Below are positions 1-8,343 of a stretch of DNA of 64,000 nt, in pieces. The DNA comes from an uncultured Flavobacterium sp. (GTDB lineage: Bacteria; Bacteroidota; Bacteroidia; Flavobacteriales; Flavobacteriaceae). The translations under genes and the position numbers were made by a program. The notes beneath the pieces were generated by a model that saw nothing but the letters and a program-made list of their open reading frames with translations, had not been told where the DNA came from and did not search any database. Position 1 is the first letter of the stretch, and every line of letters starts with the position of its first letter. The stretch lies in contig CALJVL010000021.1 in assembly GCA_937773775.1 (NCBI GenBank), forward strand, positions 1 through 64,000. Direction: 5' to 3'.

Positions 1-2
1 AA

Positions 3-1100
3 CAGGGATTTTGGAATGATAAAAAGGTGGAAGTAGATAAGGCACACCCAAACTCAAAACTCCTAAACATTAAACTGTCCAAACATTATTTTAAAATTGA
101 GCAAGCTCTTCTAATGCTTGATGATGATTTTACGATTGAAAAACTTAAAGCAGTGATTAATGGTAAGCCAATTTGTGACATTCCCGATACATTTCAAGTA
201 TTTGCTGATAAAATCATACAACAAATGATGGAAGTTAAGAGGACGGGGAATGCAATTGTCTACCAAACTGCAGTTAATAGACTTATCGCCTTCTGTGGTA
301 GAGATATTTCTTTTGAGGAAGTTAATTATACTCTTCTTGATCAGTTTAATCACCATTTATTAATTTCTGGACTTAAACAAAATAGTGTTTCAAACTATTT
401 TAGGTCAATAAGAGCTATTTTCAACAAAGCAATCAAGTTAAAATTAATCGATAGGTCTTTTTATCCTTTCCACGACATTAGTATTAAGACTGAGAAAACA
501 GCAAAAAGAGCTGTTTTAAAAGATGATCTTTACAAACTTCACATCCATTCTCTTGACGAAGATTCAACAGCTTGGACGTCAATAAATTATTTCTTTTTGA
601 GCTTCTACTTAAGAGGCATTTCATTTACTGATTTGGCCTATCTCACACCATTGAATATTGTTGATGATAGAGTAACTTACAAAAGACGCAAAACACATAA
701 AAACTACAGCATAAAACTATTTCCTGAAGCATTATCTTTGATTCTAAGGTTAAATTTAGTTGGCAGCAAGTACTTGTTACCTATCTTGCCAAATGATGTT
801 CCTGAGGACAGCATTAAGGCTAAAAAGATAATTAGTCAATGTATCAAAACGACAAATAAATACTTGAAACGACTGTCTTTTGAAAATGGTTTTTCTATCC
901 CTATTACTACCTACACTAGCAGACACTCTTTCGCTACAATTGCTAAGAGGATAGGCTATTCTAACGAGTTAATTGCTGAAGCTTTGGGACATGAATATGG
1001 AAATAAAATAACGAACATCTATTTAGATGCATTCGAAACAAAAGTGATAGATGAAATGCATTATAAAGTTATTGATATGAAGGAATGTTTAAAAGTATAA
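3..1100 (+). CDS. Tyrosine recombinase (site-specific integrase), 5' end outside window
   Basis: This is the DNA breaking-rejoining enzyme of a mobile element. The frame is open to the left edge, reading ...GFWNDKKVEVDKAHPN, so the GTG at 27 is an internal codon and the gene starts upstream. Numbering from that GTG, a SAM-like core-binding domain spans about 55-145 and the catalytic domain about 165-345. Visible catalytic residues are R196 (FYLRG), a lysine in KRRKTHK (about 222-225), R299-H300 (TSRHSFAT), H322 (LGHE) and nucleophile Y332 (IYLDAF). All core residues are present, so the enzyme is probably active. The first histidine of the usual HxxR box is Tyr, as in many Bacteroidetes integrases. 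It sits just upstream of a second, decayed integrase tail and a restriction-modification operon, which suggests it belongs to the element that delivered them. Confidence 0.9.
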   Translation, partial: QGFWNDKKVEVDKAHPNSKLLNIKLSKHYFKIEQALLMLDDDFTIEKLKAVINGKPICDIPDTFQVFADKIIQQMMEVKRTGNAIVYQTAVNRLIAFCGRDISFEEVNYTLLDQFNHHLLISGLKQNSVSNYFRSIRAIFNKAIKLKLIDRSFYPFHDISIKTEKTAKRAVLKDDLYKLHIHSLDEDSTAWTSINYFFLSFYLRGISFTDLAYLTPLNIVDDRVTYKRRKTHKNYSIKLFPEALSLILRLNLVGSKYLLPILPNDVPEDSIKAKKIISQCIKTTNKYLKRLSFENGFSIPITTYTSRHSFATIAKRIGYSNELIAEALGHEYGNKITNIYLDAFETKVIDEMHYKVIDMKECLKV

Positions 1101-1925
1101 ATATATTTTCTCTTTGTAAAAAAAGCATAAAAAACCCCTCCAAATTTTATCTTTGGCGAGCAGAATAGTTATATTTCGCTTTTAAAATCACGCTTATACA
1201 GTACTGTACGTCATAAGTTATTACCTTACTACACCCACGCTGGAAACTTAAAAAACCCTGTTATTTCAGGACACTTATTACTCTGTGTAATGTTCCAACC
1301 TACTGATTTCGCTTTGATCCCATTTTTTAACCTATCGGAGAAACCTCACCACTATGTTCCCTATTATTTCAAGGCGTGGCTACAATCCGACTTCTGAGCT
1401 GCTGTAACTCTTTTCATCGAGTCCTTTACACAGCTGTACAATCTATTACTAGAAAGGATTAGGTACAAATTTACTAAAATGTCACTGTAATTCCTAAATT
1501 ATCTTGATTTTGAAGCAAAATAATATAATTTTTTTGGTTAAGATCACCATTAGTTCTTTTAACCTTCTTAATTCTGATTGTAGGCAATGAATTTGCGTGT
1601 TTTGAATTCAAGCAGTATACCCCACCCCCCATAATTTCTTCCTTTCTATAGGAAATGAAAATGCTGCATCCAATATAATATATGGCATTAACGAGCATTA
1701 AATCGCTCCAAAGCTCTTATAATGAAGTGGGTTATTTTATCAAAAAGAATAATCTGGTTGGTTATAATTTATAATTTTTTTTATTTTCCTATGTGAAAGG
1801 TAGGGTAGACCACTCCCCACAATGACCCCCATTTGAAATTTTAAAACCGATACCACCCCGCCTGAAGCATGATCAAAGAGATGTTAGACTTAAAGCGGTA
1901 CATATTGATTTTAAAATTAGATTGA
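1101..1925. other. Gene-free stretch between integrase and integrase remnant
   Basis: No convincing coding frame is seen. The piece 1200-1440 is richer in GC than its surroundings and holds many short complementary pieces (for example AGTACTGT around 1200), so a structured RNA or an intron remnant is possible but not shown. A 74-codon minus-strand frame at 1474-1698 has no recognisable features and was not accepted. Confidence 0.5.
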
Positions 1926-2048
1926 GCTATTAATTTAAGATACATACAAGCGCTATTAATACATAGCATTAGTACAACTACTGAAACCTACACCCATGTA
2001 AGCACAAAGAGTATTCAACAAATTAAACGTCCTTTTGATAATTTATAA
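1926..2048 (+). pseudogene. C-terminal remnant of a second tyrosine recombinase
   Basis: The frame from 1926 reads AINLRYIQALLIHSISTTE, then TYTHVSTKSIQQIKRPFDNL and a TAA stop at 2046-2048. This is the C-terminal end of XerC/XerD-like integrases of Bacteroidetes elements, which normally read LRYIQxLLGHSS..TTEIYTHVS. The box-III glycine of LLGH is replaced by Ile, the catalytic Tyr (TYTHV) is kept, and a TGA closes the frame immediately upstream at 1923-1925. The N-terminal domain and the first catalytic arginine are absent. It is a relic of an earlier integration, independent of the integrase at 3-1100, whose C-terminus is different. Confidence 0.8.
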
Positions 2049-2356
2049 GGTTTTTATTACGCATTTGATCTTATTATATTTTTAATAAATAAAATATTGT
2101 GTACCGTATGTCACACATGTTTACACTAAATTGGGTGGCTTTGTTTAATTTTGCCAAGCATCCTACCGTTATACGCACTTCCTCCTTTTGTGGAAAAAAC
2201 AAATAATTACTTGAAGCTTACCGCTAAATAGCTGAAAAAAAAGATAAAAAGTACGGCTAAAAATCAATAATGCTCTCGAAATCATTATATACAATTTTTA
2301 CAGTTTTTCAGTTGATATTATTTCTAATACTAATGGTTAGGATTAATAAAGTTGTC

Positions 2357-2364
2357 TAACTTTG
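2357..2364 (+). promoter_or_regulatory. Putative -7 box for the restriction-modification operon
   Basis: TAACTTTG matches the Bacteroidetes -7 consensus TAnnTTTG. It lies 39 bases before the ATG at 2403. The upstream -33 element is weak, so this is a motif match only. Confidence 0.45.
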
Positions 2365-2402
2365 GCATTTTGAATTTCAACCGGTTTAAAAACAATCATG
2401 TC

Positions 2403-2730
2403 ATGACAGAAACCTTTGGTAATTTTATTAGAAGGAAAAGAACTAGGTTGGAATCAAATCCAACTTGCGTTTCAACTAAAGATTGATGAGGCAAAATTAA
2501 GCACAATTGAAAACGGTATTTTTTCACTACAAGAAGATAGATTACAAGTGATTTCAAAAATATTTGAAATGAATTACGATGAAGTTAAGGATATATTTTT
2601 CGTAGATAGAATTGCAAAAATTATTTATAAAAAGCAATGTACCGTTGAAACATTTAAGCATGCTGAAGAAATATTGACAAATTATATTAGTACTAATGCC
2701 ACACAAGGACAAATAGAATTAAAAAAATGA
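2403..2730 (+). pseudogene. XRE/Cro-type HTH regulator of the R-M operon, frameshifted
   Basis: The ATG at 2403 opens MTETFGNFIRRKR, the usual first helix of HTH_3 regulators. The HTH continues one frame over as ELGWNQIQLAFQLKIDEAKL, followed by STIENG and a roughly 65-residue tail to the TGA at 2728-2730. The break falls in the A-rich run around 2437-2444. Loss of one copy of a repeated AAAAG there would restore the family spacing (FIRRKRKELGWNQ). Starting at the TTG at 2416 would delete helix 1. Position and family suggest a controller that times restriction and methylation. If the shift is real, regulation would be lost or the protein shortened. The stop overlaps the start of the first methyltransferase (ATGA at 2727-2730), so translation is probably coupled. 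Confidence 0.7.
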
Positions 2731-3863
2731 GTTTAACTTTTGTTGATTTATTTGCAGGTGCTGGAGGAGCATCGACAGGATTAATATCTGCTGGTCTTAA
2801 ACCAATAGGTGCAGTAGAAATTGATGATTGGGCATCGGATACCTACGAACGGAATCACTCCAACGTAAAGTTAGTGAGAGGGGATATTTCGAAAATTTCT
2901 GATACTATCTTAAGTAATTTTAAGGGTGCGGATGTAATTGTAGGAGGCCCACCCTGCCAAGGTTTTTCAATTGCAGCAAGCAACAGAAGAAACGAGAATG
3001 ACCCAAGAAACAACCTTTATCTTGAGTATGTTAGAGCCGTAGAACTGATTAAACCTGAGTTTTTTATTGTTGAAAATGTTAAGGAAATAGTAAAATTCAA
3101 ATTAAAAGAGGGTGGATTATTGTTAGATGATTTTAAATCAAAGCTTGAAGCAATTGGATATAATGTTTCTTTTAGTTTTTTAAATTCTAAAGATTTCGGT
3201 GTACCACAAGATCGAATAAGGTTTTTTATGATTGGTTCTCTTAACCACAAAATAGACTTTTCACTTTTGAATAGCTTTAAAAAGCCTGAATTGTCATTGT
3301 GGGATGCAATATCAGATTTACCAACTCCGATTACAAAAGTCGATACAGTTTCTTATGACAAGAAAACTGTTAATGAATATCAGAAAAACAGCAGAAACGG
3401 ATCTGACATGGTCTACAACCATGAACCAATGCGCCATACAGCAAGAGTTATAGAACGCTTTAAGTTAATTCCAATAAATGGTAATACACAAAGTGTTCCT
3501 GAAGAATTTAGAAATAGAAAACGAGGAGAAGTCAATGAACTATCAGCAAAAGTTTATCACCAAAATCATAGGAGATTGAATCCTGATGTCCCATGTAAAA
3601 CAATTACAGCTTCATTCTATTCAAGTTTTGTGCATCCATTCCAGCATAGAAATATTACTGTCAGAGAAGCAGCAAGAGTACAAGGATTTCCGGATAGTTT
3701 TACCTTTTTAGGCAAAAGGACAACTTTGAGTAAGAATTTATTAGAGAAAAAAGGAATATTTGAAGACATTCATTTAGACCAATTTAATCAAGTAGGGAAC
3801 GCTGTATCTCCTCCTGTAGCTGAAGCCATAGGGAGATATTTAAAAACTTTAAAAAACGTATGA
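2727..3863 (+). CDS. DNA (cytosine-5-)-methyltransferase, first of two (Bpu10I-type M1)
   Basis: It transfers a methyl group from SAM to C5 of cytosine and protects one strand of an asymmetric recognition site. m5C motifs appear in order: I DLFAGAGG (7-14), IV GGPPCQGFS (73-81, catalytic Cys77), VI ENV (116-118), VIII QDRIRFF (161-167), IX TVREAARVQGFP, and X QVGNAVSPPVAEAIG near the C-terminus. The target-recognition domain lies between VIII and IX, about residues 190-290. At 378 residues it is full length for the class. It overlaps the regulator and the next gene by 4 bases on each side (ATGA). Having two such enzymes in a row is expected when the site is not palindromic and each strand needs its own methylase. 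Confidence 0.93.
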   Translation: MSLTFVDLFAGAGGASTGLISAGLKPIGAVEIDDWASDTYERNHSNVKLVRGDISKISDTILSNFKGADVIVGGPPCQGFSIAASNRRNENDPRNNLYLEYVRAVELIKPEFFIVENVKEIVKFKLKEGGLLLDDFKSKLEAIGYNVSFSFLNSKDFGVPQDRIRFFMIGSLNHKIDFSLLNSFKKPELSLWDAISDLPTPITKVDTVSYDKKTVNEYQKNSRNGSDMVYNHEPMRHTARVIERFKLIPINGNTQSVPEEFRNRKRGEVNELSAKVYHQNHRRLNPDVPCKTITASFYSSFVHPFQHRNITVREAARVQGFPDSFTFLGKRTTLSKNLLEKKGIFEDIHLDQFNQVGNAVSPPVAEAIGRYLKTLKNV

Positions 3864-5071
3864 CAATTAATTGTTTAGACTTATTTGCAGGTTCTGGAGG
3901 TTTCACTTTAGGCCTTAAAGACGCAGGTATAACAACCAAAGCTGCGATTGAAATAGATCGTTTTGCAGTAGAAACCTTTCGGCATAATTTTCCAAAAGTG
4001 GATATGCATCATCGGGATATTACTTCTTTCAGTGATAAAGAAATAAAATCGAATTTTACCGGTGTTGACCTTATTGTTGGAGGACCACCATGCCAAGGGT
4101 TTTCAGTTGCAGGACCTTCTCAATATGGAAAGCTTGACGATAGAAATAATTTGGTCCTTGAATATTTAAGGTTTGTAAAGGTTATTAGCCCCAACATGGT
4201 AATAATGGAGAATGTAAAAAACTTCATCAATGGGAAACTACCTTCTAAAGATAAAGTCATAGACGTTGTAACAAACATTTTAGATGAACTAGGTTATGAT
4301 ATTAAAATTGAAGTCCTCTATGCTCCAAAATTCGGGGTTCCACAATCTCGAACAAGAGTTTTTGTAATCGCAATCAAAAAAGGTTGCGGATTACCATTTC
4401 CAGAAATTCATGAAACCCATGGACCAGACAAAAAAAACTATATAACAGTTCAAGAGGCTATTACGGATTTACCATTTATCTCATCCAACGCTGGATTTGA
4501 CGATTCGCCCGATAAATTAACTTATAATGAAATCGAATTGAGCAGCTATCAAAAAATGATGAGAAAGGATGGTAAAGGGATTTACAACCATATTTCAATG
4601 AAACATACACCGAGATTGATTGAGAGGTTTAAGCATATCCCATTAGGTGGATCATTGTTAGATGTTCCTTTAGAACATGGGCAAAGGGCTAGAAATGGAT
4701 CTGATTTAGATACAAAAGCAAGGTTTAAAATGAATAATCAAAGGTTGGATCCAAGTAAAATTAGTCATTGTGTAACAGCCTCTTTTCAATCTACATTTGT
4801 TCATCCAGTGATGAATCGAAATCTTACTGCTAGAGAAGGAGCGAGACTTCAATCATTTCCAGATAAGTTTATTTTTAAAGGGCCTCGTACTTTGATGAGT
4901 AAAAGTTTGTTGATTCGTGAAAATAGAGAACATGAAATTGGCTTATCTCAATATAATCAAATTGGAAATTCAGTTCCACCATTGTTAGCAAAAGCAATAG
5001 GAAGTGCAATTGTTAAATCATTTAAAAATAAAGCCAATGACTCTAGGAGAGCTACACACGAACTTGCTTAG
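3860..5071 (+). CDS. DNA (cytosine-5-)-methyltransferase, second of two (Bpu10I-type M2)
   Basis: This is the second m5C methylase of the operon. Motif I is DLFAGSGG (7-14), IV is GGPPCQGFS (74-82, catalytic Cys78), VI is ENV (117-119), and the VIII region reads SRTRVFVIA. IX is LTAREGARLQSFP and X is QIGNSVPPLLAKAIG. It is clearly paralogous to the gene before it along its full length, yet differs in the recognition region. That fits the two enzymes modifying the two different strands of one asymmetric site. It begins inside the previous stop (ATGA, 3860-3863), and its 3' end overlaps the start of the first endonuclease gene. Confidence 0.93.
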   Translation: MTINCLDLFAGSGGFTLGLKDAGITTKAAIEIDRFAVETFRHNFPKVDMHHRDITSFSDKEIKSNFTGVDLIVGGPPCQGFSVAGPSQYGKLDDRNNLVLEYLRFVKVISPNMVIMENVKNFINGKLPSKDKVIDVVTNILDELGYDIKIEVLYAPKFGVPQSRTRVFVIAIKKGCGLPFPEIHETHGPDKKNYITVQEAITDLPFISSNAGFDDSPDKLTYNEIELSSYQKMMRKDGKGIYNHISMKHTPRLIERFKHIPLGGSLLDVPLEHGQRARNGSDLDTKARFKMNNQRLDPSKISHCVTASFQSTFVHPVMNRNLTAREGARLQSFPDKFIFKGPRTLMSKSLLIRENREHEIGLSQYNQIGNSVPPLLAKAIGSAIVKSFKNKANDSRRATHELA

Positions 5072-5897
5072 TATAGACAGTCAATTACCCCATGGGAGTA
5101 ATTTACGCACCAAGATTGGTAAATCTATTGAAAATGGTGGGCATAATGGAGCTGTCCTAATTGGAATAGGTGTTGAATATAGTGCTTTACTTGAAAGTAT
5201 TGAAGGCTACACTTCTGAGGATACTTTAGGATGGATAAACGAATGTCTTCCTGATTTTGAAAAATACTATACATTTCTGCGCGAAGATTGTAATAAGAAG
5301 TTTAGTCATCAATCAGACTTTCTTTCATCACTCGTACCTGAGTTTTTGTATCAACTATACTTAAAATTTGTTGTGTCAAAGTTTCCAGATTTGAAAATAA
5401 CAACACAAAAGGATATTGTTATTGATATGTCATTCCTTCCTTATCAAGAGTTACCAATGGTCTTTAAACCTAAAAGAGTTGATGTGGCTATAATAAAAAC
5501 CATGCCTCTGAAAATTGATGATACAGAAATAGATTTTAATATTACAGTGGTTGGGGTTGAAGTTAAGACGAACCTAGATAAGAATATGATTTCTGGAGTA
5601 GAATACTCGGTTGATAGATTGAAAAAAACATTCCCACTAAGTAAATTTTATTTAATATCTGAATTTGCCGACTTCGCGTTGGAAAAACAAAATTATGCGT
5701 CTTCACAAATTGACGAGATAATAATCTTGCGTAAACAAAAGAGAAGTGAAGTTCGAAGAGACATTTCTTTAATAAAGGATATTGATATTGAATTAGTTAG
5801 ATCTCATATCGATGAAGTTATGAATTATTTAGAGTCGGTTATTGATGCCCCAGAAAGTTTAAATACAAGAATGCAATTAGGAAAACTCATTAATTAA
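5037..5897 (+). CDS. Restriction endonuclease subunit, Bpu10I/BbvCI-like (alpha-type)
   Basis: Predicted half of a heterodimeric type II endonuclease. A PD-(D/E)xK-like core is visible: Asp in KRVDVAI (about 149), then VVGVEVKTNLDKNM with E175 and K177. The same EVKT/ECKT-x3-(K/R)NM block occurs in the next gene, so the two proteins are diverged paralogues. Length (286 residues from this ATG) suits the roughly 34-kDa subunits known for Bpu10I. The ATG at 5037 was chosen over a GTG at 5004 because the conserved-looking part begins just after it. The coding region overlaps the end of the second methylase by 35 bases. Family assignment rests on gene order and motifs, not on an alignment; specificity is unknown. 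Confidence 0.75.
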   Translation: MTLGELHTNLLSIDSQLPHGSNLRTKIGKSIENGGHNGAVLIGIGVEYSALLESIEGYTSEDTLGWINECLPDFEKYYTFLREDCNKKFSHQSDFLSSLVPEFLYQLYLKFVVSKFPDLKITTQKDIVIDMSFLPYQELPMVFKPKRVDVAIIKTMPLKIDDTEIDFNITVVGVEVKTNLDKNMISGVEYSVDRLKKTFPLSKFYLISEFADFALEKQNYASSQIDEIIILRKQKRSEVRRDISLIKDIDIELVRSHIDEVMNYLESVIDAPESLNTRMQLGKLIN

Positions 5898-5899
5898 TT

Positions 5900-6745
5900 A
5901 TGGCTGAAGAAAGACATTATGTTCATGGAACACTTTTAAAAGAAAAGAGTACGACAAGCGCAGATTTGGCTGCGGTCTATAACCACTACAAAGAGTTTTT
6001 AGAAAACACTAAAGATCTATCAATTCTTGACGAGGCTGGAGTTAAAGATCTAGTAAGTGCTTTTAATGACTATCGCTTAGCAGTATTGGAGCCCATTGAA
6101 TCAAGAAAAAACTCAGGGCAAGAAAACATTAGATCTACCATGTTGGAAGAATTTTTCTGTCACCTATTTATTGATGTAATCAAAGATTCCTTGGAAGAAG
6201 TTCCGGACAATTTGTTTCTTGGTAAAGCAAATAGTTTTGTGGATTTAACATTTTCACCTTCCTCTTTCAAAGAAATATTCTTGGAGCCTAACCCTTATTT
6301 TCATTCAAAAGATCAAGACTTTGTTTTAGGGGTGTCTCTAGGCGTCACCATTCAAGCCGAGGAAAAATCATATTCACAAAAAATCATAATTCCTGTGGTT
6401 GCAATAGAATGTAAAACATACATCGAAAGAAATATGCTGGATTCTTGTTCTGGAACCGCAAGCAGGATCAAAAGTGCCATGCCATATTGTATTTATATTG
6501 TCGCGTCAGAGTATATGAAGCTTAAAGATGAGTTACCGGAATTAAGTGACATTAATGAAATATACATTTTGTGTAAAGCCAGTAATTCTGATAGATTGAA
6601 AAACAGAAAAGATGGTCTGGACCCTCATAAAATTGATGAAGATTTAATTATAGATCTATTCAATAAAATAAAAGGGCATTTGAATAGTATTTGGTGGCAA
6701 CCATCTAGAGCGTTGGAAACGGGCAAAATTATTAATAGACCTTAA
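5900..6745 (+). CDS. Restriction endonuclease subunit, Bpu10I/BbvCI-like (beta-type)
   Basis: Second predicted endonuclease subunit, 281 residues, starting 2 bases after the previous stop. The catalytic region reads KDQDFVLG (D140 candidate metal ligand) and VVAIECKTYIERNM with E170 and K172. It matches the EVKTNLDKNM block of its partner but is otherwise quite different. In the Bpu10I and BbvCI systems both subunits are needed, each cutting one strand of an asymmetric site, and the operon carries two m5C methylases, exactly as here. The gene is intact and is the last of the operon. No terminator was recognised right after it. Confidence 0.75.
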   Translation: MAEERHYVHGTLLKEKSTTSADLAAVYNHYKEFLENTKDLSILDEAGVKDLVSAFNDYRLAVLEPIESRKNSGQENIRSTMLEEFFCHLFIDVIKDSLEEVPDNLFLGKANSFVDLTFSPSSFKEIFLEPNPYFHSKDQDFVLGVSLGVTIQAEEKSYSQKIIIPVVAIECKTYIERNMLDSCSGTASRIKSAMPYCIYIVASEYMKLKDELPELSDINEIYILCKASNSDRLKNRKDGLDPHKIDEDLIIDLFNKIKGHLNSIWWQPSRALETGKIINRP

Positions 6746-7783
6746 CCATTTTTTTTCGTAATACAATTTCTAAATTAATGACATAAGGCATACAAATATA
6801 AAATGCGTATAGTGCATAGCACCCTGCGGGATGCTAAAAAACCATACACGGAACGTTAAAAAAGTAAGGTACAATTAACAGTTTTATTTTTAGGTTGTTT
6901 GATACGGGCAATCAAGCGGTCTCACTTTGGTCGTTCACTTTGTTACGTGATGCTGTTCCAGTCAGTCATTCTTCCTTCCATTCCACAGACACTTCACAGC
7001 ACTAAAATAACAACAGCTTGAAAATAAGCAGTTATTATTTTAAGCTGTTCGTTCATCATCTCCACACGCTCTCTTCCTGCGTTCGTAGGAGCTACTACAT
7101 TCACAGCACAGCTTCATCGCATTTCACTCCGTAAACTACGTTACATTCGATTCAGCATTGCTATGTCTGTCGCTCCTTGTTAATTCAGCGGTTGCTCCTA
7201 TGACCAGCAGTTGGGTTTGCTCCGTTATCACTTTGCATTAAATTAAGGAACGCTACGCTGTGTTTTATTTTTTCCCAACGTCTAACGCTCTCAGTATTCC
7301 ACATCACTCCGTAAACTGCGTTCTGTTCCCATCCTGAGGCTGCTGTTCATTTGCCGCAACAACGCCACATCGCTCCTCATAAAAAATTCCATAAAAATTC
7401 CATTTTTTACTGCGGTGCTTGGGGTTGTTATTATAAACAACATTATTTTGCTGTAAGATAAAAAACCCAAGCAAATTTAGAGTTCATTCTTCACTTTCAG
7501 TCAGTCATCCTTCCCTCCATTTTCGTTCATCATTCCCTCTGTTTCTAGAGCTTTCTTTTTTTTCTTTTTCTTTAGAAAATTTTTATGCCAAATTGCTCTT
7601 AAGAGTACTTTCTTTTTTTAAATTAAATAATATTAGAGTTCAAAAGGAATTTCATAAAAGCAAGATTAATTATAAAATTTTAATAAATTTGATTTTTATA
7701 AAACACAATTAAAAATAATTATAACTAGGTTTTGGTTTGCACATTATTTGCACACACTATTAAGTCTTTCATAAAACACAGTT
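6746..7783. other. Gene-free 1-kb block with short imperfect repeats
   Basis: No credible coding frame on either strand. The block has its own texture: repeated TCACTCCGTAAACT, GGAGYGA on the reverse strand, and TCAGTCATYCTTCC. A near-repeat CACTCCGTAAACT(A/G)CGTT occurs at 7125-7142 and 7305-7322. Such blocks often flank plasmid-like or conjugative modules in Flavobacteriia, but its role cannot be told from the sequence. Confidence 0.5.
6959..6982 (+). repeat. Direct repeat copy 1 (partner at 7498-7521)
   Basis: CAGTCAGTCATTCTTCCTTC plus four more bases recurs at 7498-7521 as CAGTCAGTCATCCTTCCCTC plus the same four bases. There are two C/T differences in 24 positions. The spacing is 539 bases, and both copies are inside the gene-free block upstream of tRNA-Asn. 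Confidence 0.7.
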
Positions 7784-7857
7784 TCCTTCTTAGCTCAGTT
7801 GGTTAGAGCATCTGACTGTTAATCAGAGGGTCCTTGGTTCGAGCCCAAGAGAGGGAG
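7784..7857 (+). tRNA. tRNA-Asn (GTT anticodon)
   Basis: A complete cloverleaf can be folded. The acceptor pairs TCCTTCT (7784-7790) with AGAGGGA (7850-7856), discriminator G. The D-arm is GCTCAGTTGGTTAGAGC. The anticodon stem is TCTGA/TCAGA with loop CTGTTAA and anticodon GTT at 7818-7820. The T-arm is CTTGGTTCGAGCCCAAG. CCA is not encoded. The 3' end and the following terminator recur, degenerate, at 12442-12494, so this tRNA looks like an integration target. Confidence 0.95.
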
Positions 7858-7902
7858 CTTTTTAAAAAGACTTTACAGCAATGTAAGGTCTTTTTTGTTT
7901 TT
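7850..7902 (+). repeat. Candidate attL: tRNA-Asn 3' end plus terminator (partner at 12442-12494)
   Basis: About 53 bases run from the last acceptor strand of the tRNA through its terminator. They recur 4.6 kb downstream with a few substitutions and one- or two-base gaps. Shared blocks are AGAGGGAG, TTTTTTAAAA, GACTTTACAGCAA and GTCTTTTTTGTTTTTA. Direct repeats of a tRNA 3' end are typical attachment-site products of tyrosine recombinases. Confidence 0.65.
7863..7897 (+). terminator. Rho-independent terminator of tRNA-Asn
   Basis: AAAAAGACTTTACA, loop GCAA, TGTAAGGTCTTTTTT. The stem has one mismatch and ends in a T-run directly after the tRNA. A close copy follows the duplicated tRNA end at 12.46 kb. 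Confidence 0.85.
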
Positions 7903-7949
7903 AAGCCATAGTGAAATCAGTACTTCATGCTGTTTTATTAAAAAAGGGC

Positions 7950-8343
7950 AGATTTGTCATTTGATAAGTTTGACCGCTATGCGAAGATTCCGATACAAAA
8001 AATATCATTATTGAATCTGTCAATCAAGAACGGCAGGGAAAAGGCGGTTGTTTGGAAATCCACGAACAATTAGGTGGAAGGTTCTAAGATTCGGCAAAAG
8101 TGATCCATCGACACAATTCTTTTATTGATGCAATCATTCAGTCCAAATGCCATATTATAACCTCAACAAGCAGTAAAGTGGATTATAGTCGTGACAAGAC
8201 AGTAGCGGGAAAACTAAGATGATGACTTTAGGAACTAAGTATATTACAAGAGAAGGATTCGAATAGAAGCTATAGTAAATTTCGAGTTTCTGAATGATAA
8301 GCATCTCTTGTCAGCTTCCAAAGAAAGAACGGAATTGTTCTAA
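7950..8343 (+). pseudogene. Decayed AAA/RecA-like ATPase of phage or mobile-element type
   Basis: From 8001 one frame reads NIIIESVNQERQGKGGCLEI, with an in-frame TAA at 8088, then DSAKVIHRHNSFIDAIIQ, SKCHIITSTSSKVDYS and another stop at 8220. Further on, LGTKYITREGFE has a TAG after it. One base over, the frame continues EAIVNFEFLNDKHLLSASKE and ERTELF to the TAA at 8341-8343. The order of blocks (HNxFxDAIxxSxCHIIxTxxSKxDY, then VxREGxEYE, then SSKDRT) is that of mobile-element ATP-binding proteins. The Walker A part is lost. Several nonsense changes plus a frameshift show true decay. It lies just inside the tRNA-Asn-bounded segment. Confidence 0.7.

Noticed and set aside
27..29. GTG as the start of the first integrase
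   Set aside because: The frame is open upstream to the window edge and reads like integrase sequence, so the gene starts outside.
1474..1698. 74-codon minus-strand frame
   Set aside because: No start signal, family motif or plausible composition; lies in a non-coding flank.
2416..2418. TTG as the start of the R-M regulator
   Set aside because: It would remove HTH helix 1, which is present one frame over from ATG 2403.
7279..7285. GTCTAAC (GTTAGAC on the other strand), resembling an integron attC core site
   Set aside because: No second core site of matching form was found within 60-150 bases, and there is no integron integrase. Seven bases occur by chance.
7861..7902. Reading the tRNA-Asn/12.4-kb repeat as coincidence of common terminators
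   Set aside because: The match includes the tRNA acceptor strand AGAGGGAG and non-stem bases on both sides, which a generic terminator would not share.
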